Source of the DNA: Bipolaris cookei
Lineage: Eukaryota; Ascomycota; Dothideomycetes; Pleosporales; Pleosporaceae
Direction of reading: 5' to 3'
Length of the DNA stretch: 64,000 nt
Assembly (NCBI GenBank): GCA_002286855.1
Contig: NRSV01000078.1
Span: 29,021 to 93,020 of the forward strand
Shown here in pieces: positions 1 to 9,593 of this stretch. The notes under the pieces were generated by a model that saw only the letters and a program-made list of their open reading frames with translations, was not told where the DNA came from and made no database searches. The translations under genes and the position numbers were made by a program. Every line of letters begins with the position of its first letter. Position 1 is the first letter of the stretch.

Positions 1-517
1 ATTATTATTATTCCATTATAGTCCTGTATCAGCCGTTGGCTATGTAGGACTTTGGCCATAGGCCGCTCTATCTACTTAGTTTACAATTTAGGGAGTTTTC
101 GGTGGGGGTAGTGTAGCTATTGTGCTTCGGCCTTTGTCTATTTGAGCTATTGCTAGCTTTCTAGACGCCTGGTGCTAAAGAGCAGTTTGGTAACAGGGAG
201 AGATGTAGGGCAGCTAGGCTACCTTCCAGCGGGCTCTCTTAGGGGAAAAGAAATAGCGCTAATAAAATAAAATCAAATTCTTCTTCTTTATTTTTCTTCT
301 TTTGTTGTCGTTTCTCTTGTTTTTTCTTCTTTCTAGCCTTCCTGGCCAAGGTGCCACTTTCTTGTTCCTATTCTCGTGCTAGTAATGAAAGCCAAAGTAG
401 CTTCTATACCGCTCATAGTATGGAGTAGAAGTGGGAGTTTGAGTATTTTCTGGTCTAGAGTCTTTTTAAGCTGGTTTCTTTCTGCGCTGTAGAAGCCGCA
501 GTATAGGAGTAGATGCT

Positions 518-940
518 TGTTAAGAGTAGGATCTTGAGTGGAAGTAATATAAGACTTCTGGTGTCAAGACTCTTGGGTTGGTTTTCGCGGATGAAGTGAC
601 AGGGTGGTATGAACAGTGTTTCTGCAAGTAACTCGTATATTGTACTTGTACTCGTAACTTAAGTTGAACACATCGAGCCCTAGGGGTTCGATGCCTATTA
701 CTATATACTTTTGATGCTCGTAACCCTCGGTCAGAGGAGCCCGAGTATTCCTCGGTGGCTTATGTGCGAGGACTATTCCTCGGTGGCTTATGTACGAGGG
801 GTCTGCCAAGACCTTTCCTCGGGCATGCGCCACCGAGGAGGTCACGTGATACGTGCCCCCGCGTTACATATGGCTGGGTCGACTGGTCGTCGATGCTTCT
901 TAACTTAACCGCCGTGCCTCCTCCCTTCAGGTTCGTAACA
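518..940 (-). mobile_element. Solo LTR inserted in the LINE
   Basis: This 423-bp sequence starts TGTTA and ends TAACA, and perfect 5-bp direct repeats flank it (atgct at 513-517 and 941-945). Removing it restores continuity of the LINE C-terminal region as seen in the copy at 24.9 kb. TG...CA ends, a 5-bp target duplication and the lack of internal coding sequence define a solo LTR, the product of LTR-LTR recombination of a Gypsy- or Copia-type element. Inside are two copies of a cctcggtggcttatg motif (around 750-795) plus an inverted copy near 830. The short open frames here are non-coding. Confidence 0.9.
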
Positions 941-1037
941 ATGCTCTGCTGTTTGCGGTCTCCCGCATTTGCACAGATCGCATTCTCTTCTCTTAAATCT
1001 CTTTAGGTACGAGTTGAAGTATCCGTGTCCTATCTTN

Positions 1038-1735
1038 TAATCTCGCTGAACTCTTCTATTTGGCCGTCAAAGGCGAGCCTTAGAGATCTATTCGATAGAA
1101 AGGTCTTAGCCCAAGTGATCAGGCTGATAGGTAGGCCTAGTCTTTTTAGTGTACCTAGGAACTGGTTGTGCGAAACGTGGTCGAACGCTCCTTTTACATC
1201 TAGAAAGACTGTTGATGTTGTGTAGCCTTTTTGTTTTTGGTGCTGGATTTGATCTACGAGAAGTAGAGCTGCGTCTATAGCTGATTTCTTTAGTCTCCCT
1301 CCTATCTGCGAGTCGTGTAGGAGGTTTGTGGTCTCGGCTAGGTAGCCGAGTCTCTTAGCTATAATCCGTTCTATTACTTTCCCTAGGCAGCTTAGTAGAG
1401 TAATTACTCTATAAGCCTTTGGGATAGAATAGTCGGGTTTAGACGGCTTCTTTAGAATTGCTCCTGTAGCTCTTCTCCAGCAGGTGGGATGGTATCCGTA
1501 GTTGAATAGCAGAGAGTAAGCTTTGAAGAACGTATTTGGCTGAGCTTGGTAGGCGGCTGTGATAATTTCCTGTGATAAAGCGTCTGGGCCTGGTGAGCTA
1601 CTTTTAACTTGATTAGAACACGCGCGTTCTAGTTCGGTTATTGATAGCGCTGGCCACTCCCACTCTTTCTCTTGGTAGTTATTGAAGCTTGGTAGTACTG
1701 TACTAGGGGGCGGAGGGAATAGTGCTTTTCGAAAG
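1038..1735 (-). pseudogene. LINE reverse transcriptase fragment (ORF2 core)
   Basis: The minus-strand frame stays open for about 230 codons but has no usable ATG. It reads as the fingers and palm of a LINE reverse transcriptase. Visible blocks are SSPGPDALSQE, the AYRVITLLSCLGKVIERI segment, and motif A FLDVKGAFDHVSHNQF, which contains the first catalytic Asp. Motif C (YADD) would lie beyond 1037 and is missing, so the product cannot be active. The family is known for target-primed reverse transcription. The Tad-clade assignment rests on the RT motif style and the C-terminal CX2C...HX4C-like region of the same element. Confidence 0.88.
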
Positions 1736-1740
1736 GGTGC

Positions 1741-2300
1741 CGGTTTAAGTTTAGATCAAAAAATGGGTTATGTGCGCTGGCAGCAACATATTTTGGATAC
1801 CCTCTGAGTATCGACCGACAAGTTGGGCTGTAAGTGAGACCCAAGTAGGTATAGGAGTAGGATCAGGAAGGGTCTGGCTTTGTCAGCTGTCTTAGGCAAG
1901 TAACGGTAGATGAACAGAGAGCCTCTTTAAATATATGCATCTCTATACTTGTTAAGAATGTTGAGGCTGTAAAACGCTTGGTATAGTTATATATAACAGG
2001 AACCTTGAGAAGTCTATACGTACTTCATTGACTTCTAAGAATAGACAGCAAGCGACCGCGCACTTAAGCGGTGGCTGGACGAAGCCTCTCAAGCTTTGCG
2101 CAACAGCTTGAGCTGTTTTGGTATAGCGCAAGTGTATATTACAGGCCGCTAATCGTTTAAAACCTGCTATGTCAGCACATGAAGTCTTCTTGCGAAAGGC
2201 GAACGAGAGTTGCAGCAGGCCGGATTAACTCGGAGCACGCCTAGACAAAAGCTGCACGCGATACAAGATTGAGACCATAATTTTTTTAGCTACTTTTATA
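1741..2300. other. Unassigned sequence between LINE and transposon
   Basis: No gene is recognised. The first part may still belong to the 5' side of the LINE copy. The rest is AT-rich filler up to the TA target of the pogo-type element. Confidence 0.4.
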
Positions 2301-2351
2301 ACGTGTATGGCAAGCGAGCGGCGCAGGCAAGCGAGCGGCGCACCCCATCAA
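2301..2351 (+). repeat. Left terminal inverted repeat of intact pogo element
   Basis: This 51-bp repeat is the exact reverse complement of 4105-4155. It holds two tandem 17-bp subunits and is preceded by the TA target dinucleotide. Confidence 0.95.
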
Positions 2352-2405
2352 ACTTGCGCACCTCCTTAAACTAAACATCTAATTACTCAATACCACTACG
2401 CTCAA

Positions 2406-4034
2406 ATGGCTTCAGACGAATCAGATATTCAACTTGCTATCCAATCTCTTAAAAATAAACAGATTCAAGGGAATCGCCGTGCTGCTGCAGTCTATAGTGT
2501 AGCCGAAACAACGCTCCGCCGCCGACGCGCTGGCAAGCCTGCCCGACGCGATTGCCAGCCCAACTCAAAGAAGCTAACTAAGCTAGAAGAGGAGGTGATA
2601 GTTGATTATATACTTAATCTTGATCTACGTGGATTTGCGCCTACGTATACTGCTGTGCGCGATATGGCTAATAAGCTGCTGGCTACGCGCGGCGCTGGCC
2701 AGGTTGGGCAGAAGTGGCCAGCCAACTTTGTCAAGCGTACAGACAGTCTTGCGACGCGTTTCAATCGGGCTTACGATAGGCAGAGAGCTCTATGTGAAGA
2801 TCCAGTCTTAATTAAGAGCTGGTTTGGGCTTGTGGAGCAGACGAAGGCCAAGTATGGCATCTGTGACGAGGACGTCTACAACTTTGACGAAGCTGGCTTT
2901 TCAATGGGAAAGATTACCACTCAGCTTATCGTTACAGCATCAGAGAGAAGAGGCCGCCCAAAGGCTATCCAGCCAGGCGGCCGAGAGTGGGTGACGTTTA
3001 TCGCTGGGATCAATGCAGCTGGCTGGTCTATCCCACCATTTCTCATCTTTACTGGCAAGCATCACCTATCTGCCTGGTATGAGGAGGCAGAGATCCCACG
3101 CGACTGGGCGATCGCAGTCAGCGATAACGGCTGGACGACTAATGAGCTAGGAGTTGAGTGGCTAAAGCACTTTGTCAAGCATACAGATGGCAAGGTTGTT
3201 GGGGCATGCCGGCTGCTTATCCTTGACGGCCATGAGAGCCACCAGTCACTTGAGTTTCAAGAGCTCTGTAAGGAGAACAATATCTACACACTCTGTATGC
3301 CACCACACTCATCTCATCTACTCCAGCCTCTTGACGTTGGCTGTTTCTCGCCGTTGAAGCGCGCGTATAGTCGTGAAGTAGAGAGCCTAATACGCAACCA
3401 CATCAACCACATCACCAAGCTCGAGTTTCTGCCAGCGTTCAAGACAGCCTTTGATCGATCCTTTACACCAACTAATATCTGCTCAGCCTTTCGAGGCGCA
3501 GGTATTGTTCCTCTTCAGCCAGACGCTGTTCTATCAAAGCTGGACGTGCAGCTACGTACGCCTACTCCACCAGCTGTTCTAGCAGAGGCTCTCTGGCAGG
3601 CTCGTACGCCTAGTAACACACGCGAGCTTGAAGCTCAATCGACATTGATACGTGATCGCGTTCAGCGGCATCAAGACTCATCGCCAGCTTCAATCATTGC
3701 GGCAATTAACCAGCTTAAGAAGGGGGCAGAAGTAATGATGCTCTCGGCTGAGCTAATGCGCGATCGAATTGCTACTCTTGAGAGAGCTAATATAGCAGTA
3801 TCAGAGCGTCGAAAGCGTAAGAAAAAGCGGATACAGAAGCGAGGAGTCCTTACGAAGGGAGCTGGAGAGGATATACTTGCTCAACGCGAGGCCGATGAGC
3901 AGATTGCTTGTGAGGAGCGTCAGGGTGGGGAGCGATTAGGTGTCAGCCGCCGGGCTGTAACGCGCTGTAGTAGATGCAAAGAGACTGGCCATAACTCACG
4001 TACATGCAAGAAAGATACTCTAGATACTAATTAA
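2406..4034 (+). CDS. Pogo/Fot1-type DDE transposase
   Basis: This 542-residue, intron-free transposase would cut and paste its own element at TA sites. An N-terminal psq-like helix-turn-helix (about 5-45) is followed by a CENP-B-type DNA-binding domain (about 55-130). The DDE_1 catalytic core carries Asp161 (in YNFDEAGF), Asp274 (in LLILDGHESH) and Asp310 (in LLQPLDVGCF), the DDD triad of pogo/Fot1 enzymes. A basic segment near 460-480 may be a nuclear localisation signal. A C-terminal CX2CX4HX4C zinc knuckle covers about 521-534. All catalytic residues are present and nothing breaks the frame. The start codon lies 54 bp inside the left inverted repeat. Function is inferred from family membership. 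Confidence 0.95.
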   Translation: MASDESDIQLAIQSLKNKQIQGNRRAAAVYSVAETTLRRRRAGKPARRDCQPNSKKLTKLEEEVIVDYILNLDLRGFAPTYTAVRDMANKLLATRGAGQVGQKWPANFVKRTDSLATRFNRAYDRQRALCEDPVLIKSWFGLVEQTKAKYGICDEDVYNFDEAGFSMGKITTQLIVTASERRGRPKAIQPGGREWVTFIAGINAAGWSIPPFLIFTGKHHLSAWYEEAEIPRDWAIAVSDNGWTTNELGVEWLKHFVKHTDGKVVGACRLLILDGHESHQSLEFQELCKENNIYTLCMPPHSSHLLQPLDVGCFSPLKRAYSREVESLIRNHINHITKLEFLPAFKTAFDRSFTPTNICSAFRGAGIVPLQPDAVLSKLDVQLRTPTPPAVLAEALWQARTPSNTRELEAQSTLIRDRVQRHQDSSPASIIAAINQLKKGAEVMMLSAELMRDRIATLERANIAVSERRKRKKKRIQKRGVLTKGAGEDILAQREADEQIACEERQGGERLGVSRRAVTRCSRCKETGHNSRTCKKDTLDTN

Positions 4035-4104
4035 TCTACTATGTCAATATCTGTTAAAATTATCGATATGTGGTGGAGCTATACGCTTGTAGAGGTGTAC
4101 AGAG

Positions 4105-4155
4105 TTGATGGGGTGCGCCGCTCGCTTGCCTGCGCCGCTCGCTTGCCATACACGT
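4105..4155 (-). repeat. Right terminal inverted repeat of intact pogo element
   Basis: This 51-bp repeat is the exact reverse complement of 2301-2351, including both 17-bp subunits. A TA follows at 4156-4157. Confidence 0.95.
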
Positions 4156-4164
4156 TACTATTAG

Positions 4165-6032
4165 GAAACTCCGAATAATTAATTTATCGTGTCGTTTGCG
4201 ATAGAACAGGGGTCGTTGAGATGGTTCACCCACTTCAGCGCGCACCGGCTTCTTTATCTTCTTCCCATCACTACGCGCCCCAAAATCCTGAAGAGCGGCC
4301 AAGCACGCTCCATCTTCAACTATTACGGCCTCCTCTGCCTGAACCCGCTTTCTTTTGTGCGATTTTCGTCGCGCGGCGGCTGCGTTAGCTGCTTCAAGCT
4401 CAGAGATACGTTTTTGCGCCAACACCAGCTTATGCGCGATAATTGCTGCCCCCTTTGAGACCTTCTCAAAGGCCTCCACCATAGAAATTGGTGGGCTATC
4501 TATATGATTCTGAATCCCTGTCTTCACAATCGTTGATTGCGACTCTAACTCAAGGGTATTTCTTGGGGTTTGCGACTGCCAGGGCTCATTATTGGGTAGT
4601 CGTGGTGATGGAGTACGCAACTGCCCATCAAGAGCTGAAATAACCCGTTCTGGGTCGAATGGGACCAATCCAGCGCCTCAAAACCCTCCTTGAATATTGC
4701 TAGAAGTAACTGTGCTGTCAAAGGCGCGCTTAAAGCAAGGCAGGAACTCTTGTTTTGTGATGTGGTTGATCTGGCTGTGCATGAGCGCTTCGACTTGGCG
4801 TCCATATGCCTACTTCAAAGGGGGTAAAACAGTCCACATCAAGTGGCTGTAAGAGGTGAGACAAGCACGGAGGCATATAAAGAGTAACAATCTTATTATA
4901 TTTGCAGTGTTTTTTTTTGGAAATCCAGCGAGTTACGACTCTCAAAGCCGTCAATAATGAGCAGGCGGTGGGTATCAACCACCTTCTTTTTCGTATGCTC
5001 ATCAAAGTGCTTTAGCCACGCAAGACCAACCTCATTGGTCGTCCAGTCATTCTCAGAGACCCCAATAACTCAGTTATGGGGTATATCATCGTCCTTGTAC
5101 CAGCTTGAGAGGTGGTGGCGCGCCTTAAGGACAATAAAGGGTGGAATGGCCCACCCCGTCGCATTGATGCCCTGAATGACTGTTGCCCAGTCTCTATTGC
5201 CTGGCTGGATAATATTTGGCCGTCCACGTCTCTCTGAAGCCGTAACTACCGCTCCAAGAGCAATCTACCCCATTATAAAGCCTATCTCATCAAAGTTGTA
5301 TGTGTCGTTGTTCTGGATATCATACTTGACTTTCATAGTGGCTACTAGGTCAAACCAGTCTTGAATAGCCTTAGGATCCTCACAGAGGGCTCTCTTGTAG
5401 TCGTACTTGCGATTAAACTTCATTACAAGCTCAGGTCGATGTTTAACGAACGTACTGGGCCAGCATTGTCCAACCTGGCCTAGATTGCACTCAGCGTGCA
5501 AAGAATTGGCCATATTAGCCACATCTGCGAGCCTAGGGGGAAATCCACGCGAAACAAAATCAAGTATATGCTCAACAATCACCTCCCCTTCAAGCTTAAT
5601 TAGATTTATTGTTTTGGGCCAGCGATCTGCCTGCGGAACCAGTTCTACGCGTTGGCGGCTTAATGTAGATTTATCAACGTTATAGATAGCTGCGGCGCGT
5701 CATAAAGAGGGTTTTGCGTCTTATTTAAGAGCCTAAAGGGCAAGCCTGATCTGACGCTCATTTAAAGGCTCCATAAGTTGTAGTTAGGGTAGTATTGAAG
5801 TAGAGAAGTAGTTTTGGTGGGGGCTTGGCAAAAGAGTCTCACGAACCCGTAAGGTACGTTAGAGGCAGTACGTCTCTAGCTTTAAACACGTTGCGATTAG
5901 ATATTAAAAAGAGCAAGCTGAAGATTTGTTTTAGTATATGAAGTGTGAGTAATGCGTTGTTGAGATATGACGCGTTGTAGTGTCGACGTCGACGCGCTGG
6001 TGGGGCGTGATCAGCTCGCTTGTGAACTACGT
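4165..6032 (-). mobile_element. Degenerate pogo/Fot1-type element, minus strand
   Basis: This relic is oriented opposite to the intact element and abuts it. Its transposase-5' end lies at about 5969-6032 and shares terminal sequence with the plus-strand element starting at 23104: acgtagttc followed by a caagcgag / gcaagtgag block, then gcgtcgacgtcgacactac-like sequence. The other terminal repeat was not found and may have been lost near the insertion at 4155. It belongs to the family of the 23-kb element rather than that of its intact neighbour. Confidence 0.8.
4176..5774 (-). pseudogene. Broken pogo-type transposase
   Basis: The minus-strand reading begins at an ATG at 5774 and can be followed in pieces to about 4180. 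Recognisable pieces are the CENP-B-like domain (5265-5582), the first catalytic block YNFDEIGF, a damaged second block (LLIIDGFES), the third block LLQPLDVDCF, and a Lys/Arg-rich C-terminus. Several stop codons in the first 25 codons stand where a related protein has Gln, as expected from CAA/CAG to TAA/TAG changes (RIP-like). There are also frameshifts around 4730 and 5010. It cannot encode a working enzyme. Confidence 0.85.
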
Positions 6033-6651
6033 TACACATGTACATACATACACTGTTAGTTTCTCTGTAGTTACTAGTACCTCTCTTCGTTCCCATCACC
6101 ACATATCAAATCACCAATCCCTTTCAATTTGCACTACCTTTCATTCTCTCGTCTATGGAACGATCGACAATATATGCTACTACATGCTTGTCCTTAGAAA
6201 GCCAAGTGTATGAAATTTGGGGGGGGGGGGGGGGGTATTACCAAAGTTCCATCTATCAAATGCCATCCGAAAACACCATACGACCGTATCGATGCAAAAA
6301 TGTACATATGAAATTTGTAAAAGAAAGGAAATGACAAGAAAAAAGGGTAGGCGGACAAACAACAGAAAAACCACGTGTTGTTCCCAAACAAAAGAAACAA
6401 AAAGAACTACGAGCCGTCTAGTAAAATCCGCCAGGGGCGCCCAAATTTCGTTTCCCTAGCATCTGGAAACATAAAAATTCCCGTATTGTAGTGTCGAGAT
6501 GCTTTGCCGAATATTCTTGATTCGCATCGCCATTAAAGATGCCACAGACCCTATATCAGTCTTATTCTTTTTCAGCGAAACCTCCCCAAGTGTAGAGTGG
6601 AGAAGAAGAAGAAGGAAGAAAAAGTTACTAGCAAGGTGCGCAAGGCGAATT
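6033..6651. other. Intergenic region with a 17-G tract
   Basis: No gene is seen. The region runs from the transposon end to the stop codon of the minus-strand gene and includes that gene's presumed 3' UTR. An uninterrupted run of 17 G lies at 6219-6235. Confidence 0.6.
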
Positions 6652-7899
6652 CTACCCAGTAGCCGCGCCCAGGCCATCGCAAAGTCTCTTTCTCCATTGC
6701 CCACAAACATCCTCGAATCCATCCAGCACGTCTGCACATGCACGTTTGGCTTCCCTCTCTTTGAGCCGCCGGTCCCAGTCTCCATGTTCAATGTACTCTT
6801 GTGCTTCCTTCGTTCGTTCATTGTCGCGTTTCCAGTCCTGTAATTGTTCTTTGCTGACTTTGAGCCTACGGGTGGCATTCATGGTGGTTTGCCGAGACAT
6901 GTGTAGCGTGTCGCTTACGTTTGCGAGATGTTGCAAAAGCTCGCGGCTCGAGTGTGTGAGATGGGAGAGGGCGACAAGTGGCTCAGCGGAAGAATGGGGC
7001 AGCAGGTCTAGGGTTGATTGTATGATTGGCAAGAGTTCCTCAATGGTGTCTGGGTCGGGCATGATGGGTCGTGGACCCGAGAAGGAGGCGGCTAGAGATG
7101 TTAGGGTACGGGACTGGTGAGTTAGGTGTGTTGTGAGAGCATCGTGAGCCGTTTTGAGCCTGTTTTTTTCCTCCGTTAGCATAAATTACACAAAGAGAAA
7201 GGGTTAAAGTTACCTTGTGGATCCGTTCTCTATAGCAATCTGGCTACCCAAATCTCGCAGTTGCTCCGTCACTCGCTTGACCACCTCGTCTGATGGGCTA
7301 CCATTCTCTTCCATGCCCCGCCGTGCCAGGCTTTCAATAGCTGCCATTCTCGACTCGAGTGCCGGCGATATGCCCTCGTTGTCTAGGTCGGAGTCGTCGC
7401 CATAGTCGGAGCCGTCGTACAGCGATCTTTGCCTATTGTGCCTTTTTGACTTTGCAGCCGAGGCTGGGCTGAGGCCGGTGGGAGGAGAGTCTTGCATGGC
7501 CACGCCACTATCACGCACACCGTTGAGACTGGCTACGCTGTCGACGCCATAGGAGCCGTCATGCTCGACGGCGGTGCCGATGGCAGCAAGGTTGTCGTGC
7601 GACTCGTCTATCTCCTCACCGTAGTCACCGTCTATGGCCTCGTCATCGTCGTTCCATATCTCGCCCAGCTCGTCGGCCAGGTTTCCGAGGCCATTGCCGT
7701 CTATAGCGCCGTCAAAGTTGTGTGCGGAGGCGTCGTCAAAGTCGTGCGACGAGCGCGGGGTTATGGGCGAGTAGCCAGAAGAGCGTCTGTTAAAGGATTG
7801 GCGCCTGGAAGCGTTGTTGTGGGACATGTCCAGGCTGTCGGGGTGTCGACGGTGCGAGGATAGAGGACGGTGAGTCGGTGTGTCTGGTGGAGAGGACAT
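6652..7899 (-). CDS. Conserved-type fungal coiled-coil protein of unknown function
   Basis: The gene has two exons, 7214-7899 and 6652-7159, split by a 54-bp intron (7160-7213). The intron has a GTAACT donor, a GCTAAC branch site and a CAG acceptor; splicing joins the frame as NGSTR-LKTAHDAL and gives 397 residues. The N-terminal half is Ser/Asp-rich, with an acidic stretch near 80-110, and looks disordered. Around residues 180-225 is a helical segment (ESRMAAIESLARRG, VVKRVTEQLRDLG). The C-terminal half is helical and probably coiled coil, ending in a charged DWDRRLKEREAKR segment. I do not recognise a named family. No membrane or signal segment is visible. Confidence 0.85.
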
Positions 7900-8929
7900 G
7901 GCGCTGCGGGTGGGTGGATCAAGGGCCAGATGGGAATGCGCCGAACGCGTCCGAGGATCGTGAAGTCGCTGGTCAAGGAAAGGCGGACCGCATTAGAAGA
8001 GCCCAATCGGGGATCAACCGAGCGTGATCAAGGAGCGCAATGCGCCTCTGTCGCGCAGTACTTGCAGCCGAGGGCTCGATGTGGTCCAACCTCCGGCAAG
8101 CAATAGCGGTGCGTGCTGAGTAGGAGTCGCAAAAGGAGAGGTGTGTGGCGGGGTAGCGGCGTGTGGACAGTGACTGGTACCCCTAAACTTGAGGTTGCGG
8201 GCTCGGCTGTGGTTGCGCAACTGCAGCCTCGATGCAAGGTACCGGTGGTGCTGCGAGGGGGAGGGATGGCGACTGGCGGCACTTGGCGGCACAATATCTG
8301 TTTATGTATATGTGTGTGTGCAGAGTGTGAGAACAGGCGCAACGCTGATAAACAGTCATACAACAAAGCCGATGTGGTTGCACAGTAGGTCCCCTCGCAC
8401 AATGTTTAGTTGCCGCTTGTTGCCCTGCCTGCTCGGGATTGGCCTGTCAGAAAATGACGGTCTCTCGCAAAGGAGAGAGGCTGGCGCAGGTATGGGTATC
8501 CTTGTCATACACAACCACGCCCAACTGTGGCGCCCACAGCCAGCACACATCTACACAGTACTATACGCCTCACTTGGCCATCTGCTTCTGCAAATGTGCA
8601 TGTCGAAACACTCGATACGGCTGCCGGTTCGAGGCTAGCATTGAAAGACGCCCACATCCCCTCCTCTATCCCAGCCCGGTCCCTGCGTGCATCTTTATAG
8701 CATACATACATACAAATCCCATGACCCTGTCGTCAACCACATGGCCATCGCCTACCACGATGCTAACCCGGACAACATGCACCCTCGCAGGCCCCAGAAC
8801 GCCTTTTTCCCCTCAAAGCTGTACCATACTCCTGCAAGGTGCTGCCATGTAGCCACCCAGAAAACCATGCCCAAGAACGCCTGCAATGCATACCCGAATG
8901 CCGCTGAAACAATCATCGCCTGTTTGCAG
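7900..8929. other. Intergenic region, no gene seen
   Basis: This region lies between the start of one minus-strand gene and the stop of the next. Open frames here are short, overlap on both strands and resemble no protein I know. It probably holds promoter and 3' UTR sequence. Confidence 0.5.
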
Positions 8930-9593
8930 CTACTGCGCTGCTTTAGTCTGGTCCAGAGTGGCCAGCTGCTTCTTGAGCTGCGTGAAGAAGTCTTGCCCCG
9001 TCGTCATGAGATGCGGCATGGTGCCTGCGTCGAATCAGTATTCCGTGTCCGCAAACTTGCTACATATAAGCGCCTCACCGCCTTTGCCCCATGCTCCGCT
9101 GCTTCTGTTCGACACCGAGTCACCCGGAACCTTGTGATATACCGCTGGTTGGTCTATAAGGCTAATGTTAGCACTACCAGGGCATGTGCGCGAAAAACTA
9201 CGTGGCTCGTACTGGCGGTACTCTCGAGGTATTCTACACTTTGGTTAGCCCCGGGCCGTGACTTGCACACTGGAGAATATACTCTTCTTGAGGAATTCCT
9301 TGACCTCGTTGGCATTGAAATCCTTCACAGGCACATGGTGCTCGGACTGGGCCTGAGCTTGTGCAGCAGGCGTAGGACCCGAGGCTTTTGCTTGCTTGGT
9401 TCCCCAGACATTGGCCGTAGGTGCGGCGGCCATGGACTGCGGCCGCCCACCACCGTCCTTGGTGGGGGTGCTTGCGCCTGAGTTGCGGTTGGCTTGACCC
9501 TGCCGTCGCCAGCTGTGTGGCAAGTGTCAGTAAAATGCAGCAAGGCGGGTGCGCGCTCCTCTGGACCTACCGGTTTTCACCAGGACCACTCAT
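8930..9593 (-). CDS. Small five-exon protein, unknown function, with a microexon
   Basis: I reconstructed five exons: 9571-9593, 9283-9512, 9213-9233, 9079-9153 and 8930-9024, giving 147 residues. Introns are 49-59 bp with GCTAAC or TACTGAT branch sites. Exon 1 encodes only MSGPGENR. Next come a Gln/Asn/Gly-rich stretch and a VWGTKQAK motif, then VPVKDFNANEVKEFLKK, KVPGDSVSNRSSGAWG and a C-terminal FFTQLKKQLATL helix. The third exon is 21 nt if the donor is GTACGA, or 12 nt if the upstream GTACCG is used; both keep frame, as does skipping it. The pattern is that of a conserved small fungal protein, possibly nucleic-acid associated, but I cannot assign a function. Confidence 0.78.

Larger units (their letters stand above)
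1..1740 (-). mobile_element. Tad-like LINE retrotransposon copy, internally collapsed
   Basis: This is a non-LTR retrotransposon read on the minus strand. Its 3' end, a short ATT/AAT repeat tail, lies at the window edge. Bases 1-517 and 945-1036 carry the C-terminal cysteine region and 3' UTR, which match the plus-strand copy at 24784-25347 closely. Bases 1038 to about 1735 carry the reverse transcriptase core. A solo LTR (518-940) interrupts the C-terminal region. The stretch between the RT core and the C-terminus, including the YADD box, is absent, and the break falls on the single ambiguous base at 1037. The 5' limit is uncertain. Confidence 0.85.
2301..4155 (+). mobile_element. Intact pogo/Fot1-type DNA transposon
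   Basis: This 1855-bp element is bounded by perfect 51-bp terminal inverted repeats (2301-2351 and 4105-4155) and flanked by TA dinucleotides (2299-2300 and 4156-4157), the target duplication expected for Tc1/mariner/pogo elements. It carries one uninterrupted transposase gene. Each terminal repeat contains two exact tandem copies of a 17-bp unit, ggcaagcgagcggcgca (left copies 2309-2325 and 2326-2342), plausibly the transposase binding sites. Identical ends and an unbroken frame suggest recent or ongoing activity. Confidence 0.93.

Noticed and set aside
660..700. tRNA-like sequence (ggttcgatgcc near 682)
   Set aside because: The T-loop resemblance is not accompanied by D or anticodon arms; the stretch is inside the solo LTR.
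8687..9481. Plus-strand open frame of 264 codons
   Set aside because: It is antisense to the five-exon small gene and spans its introns. It shows no protein family features.
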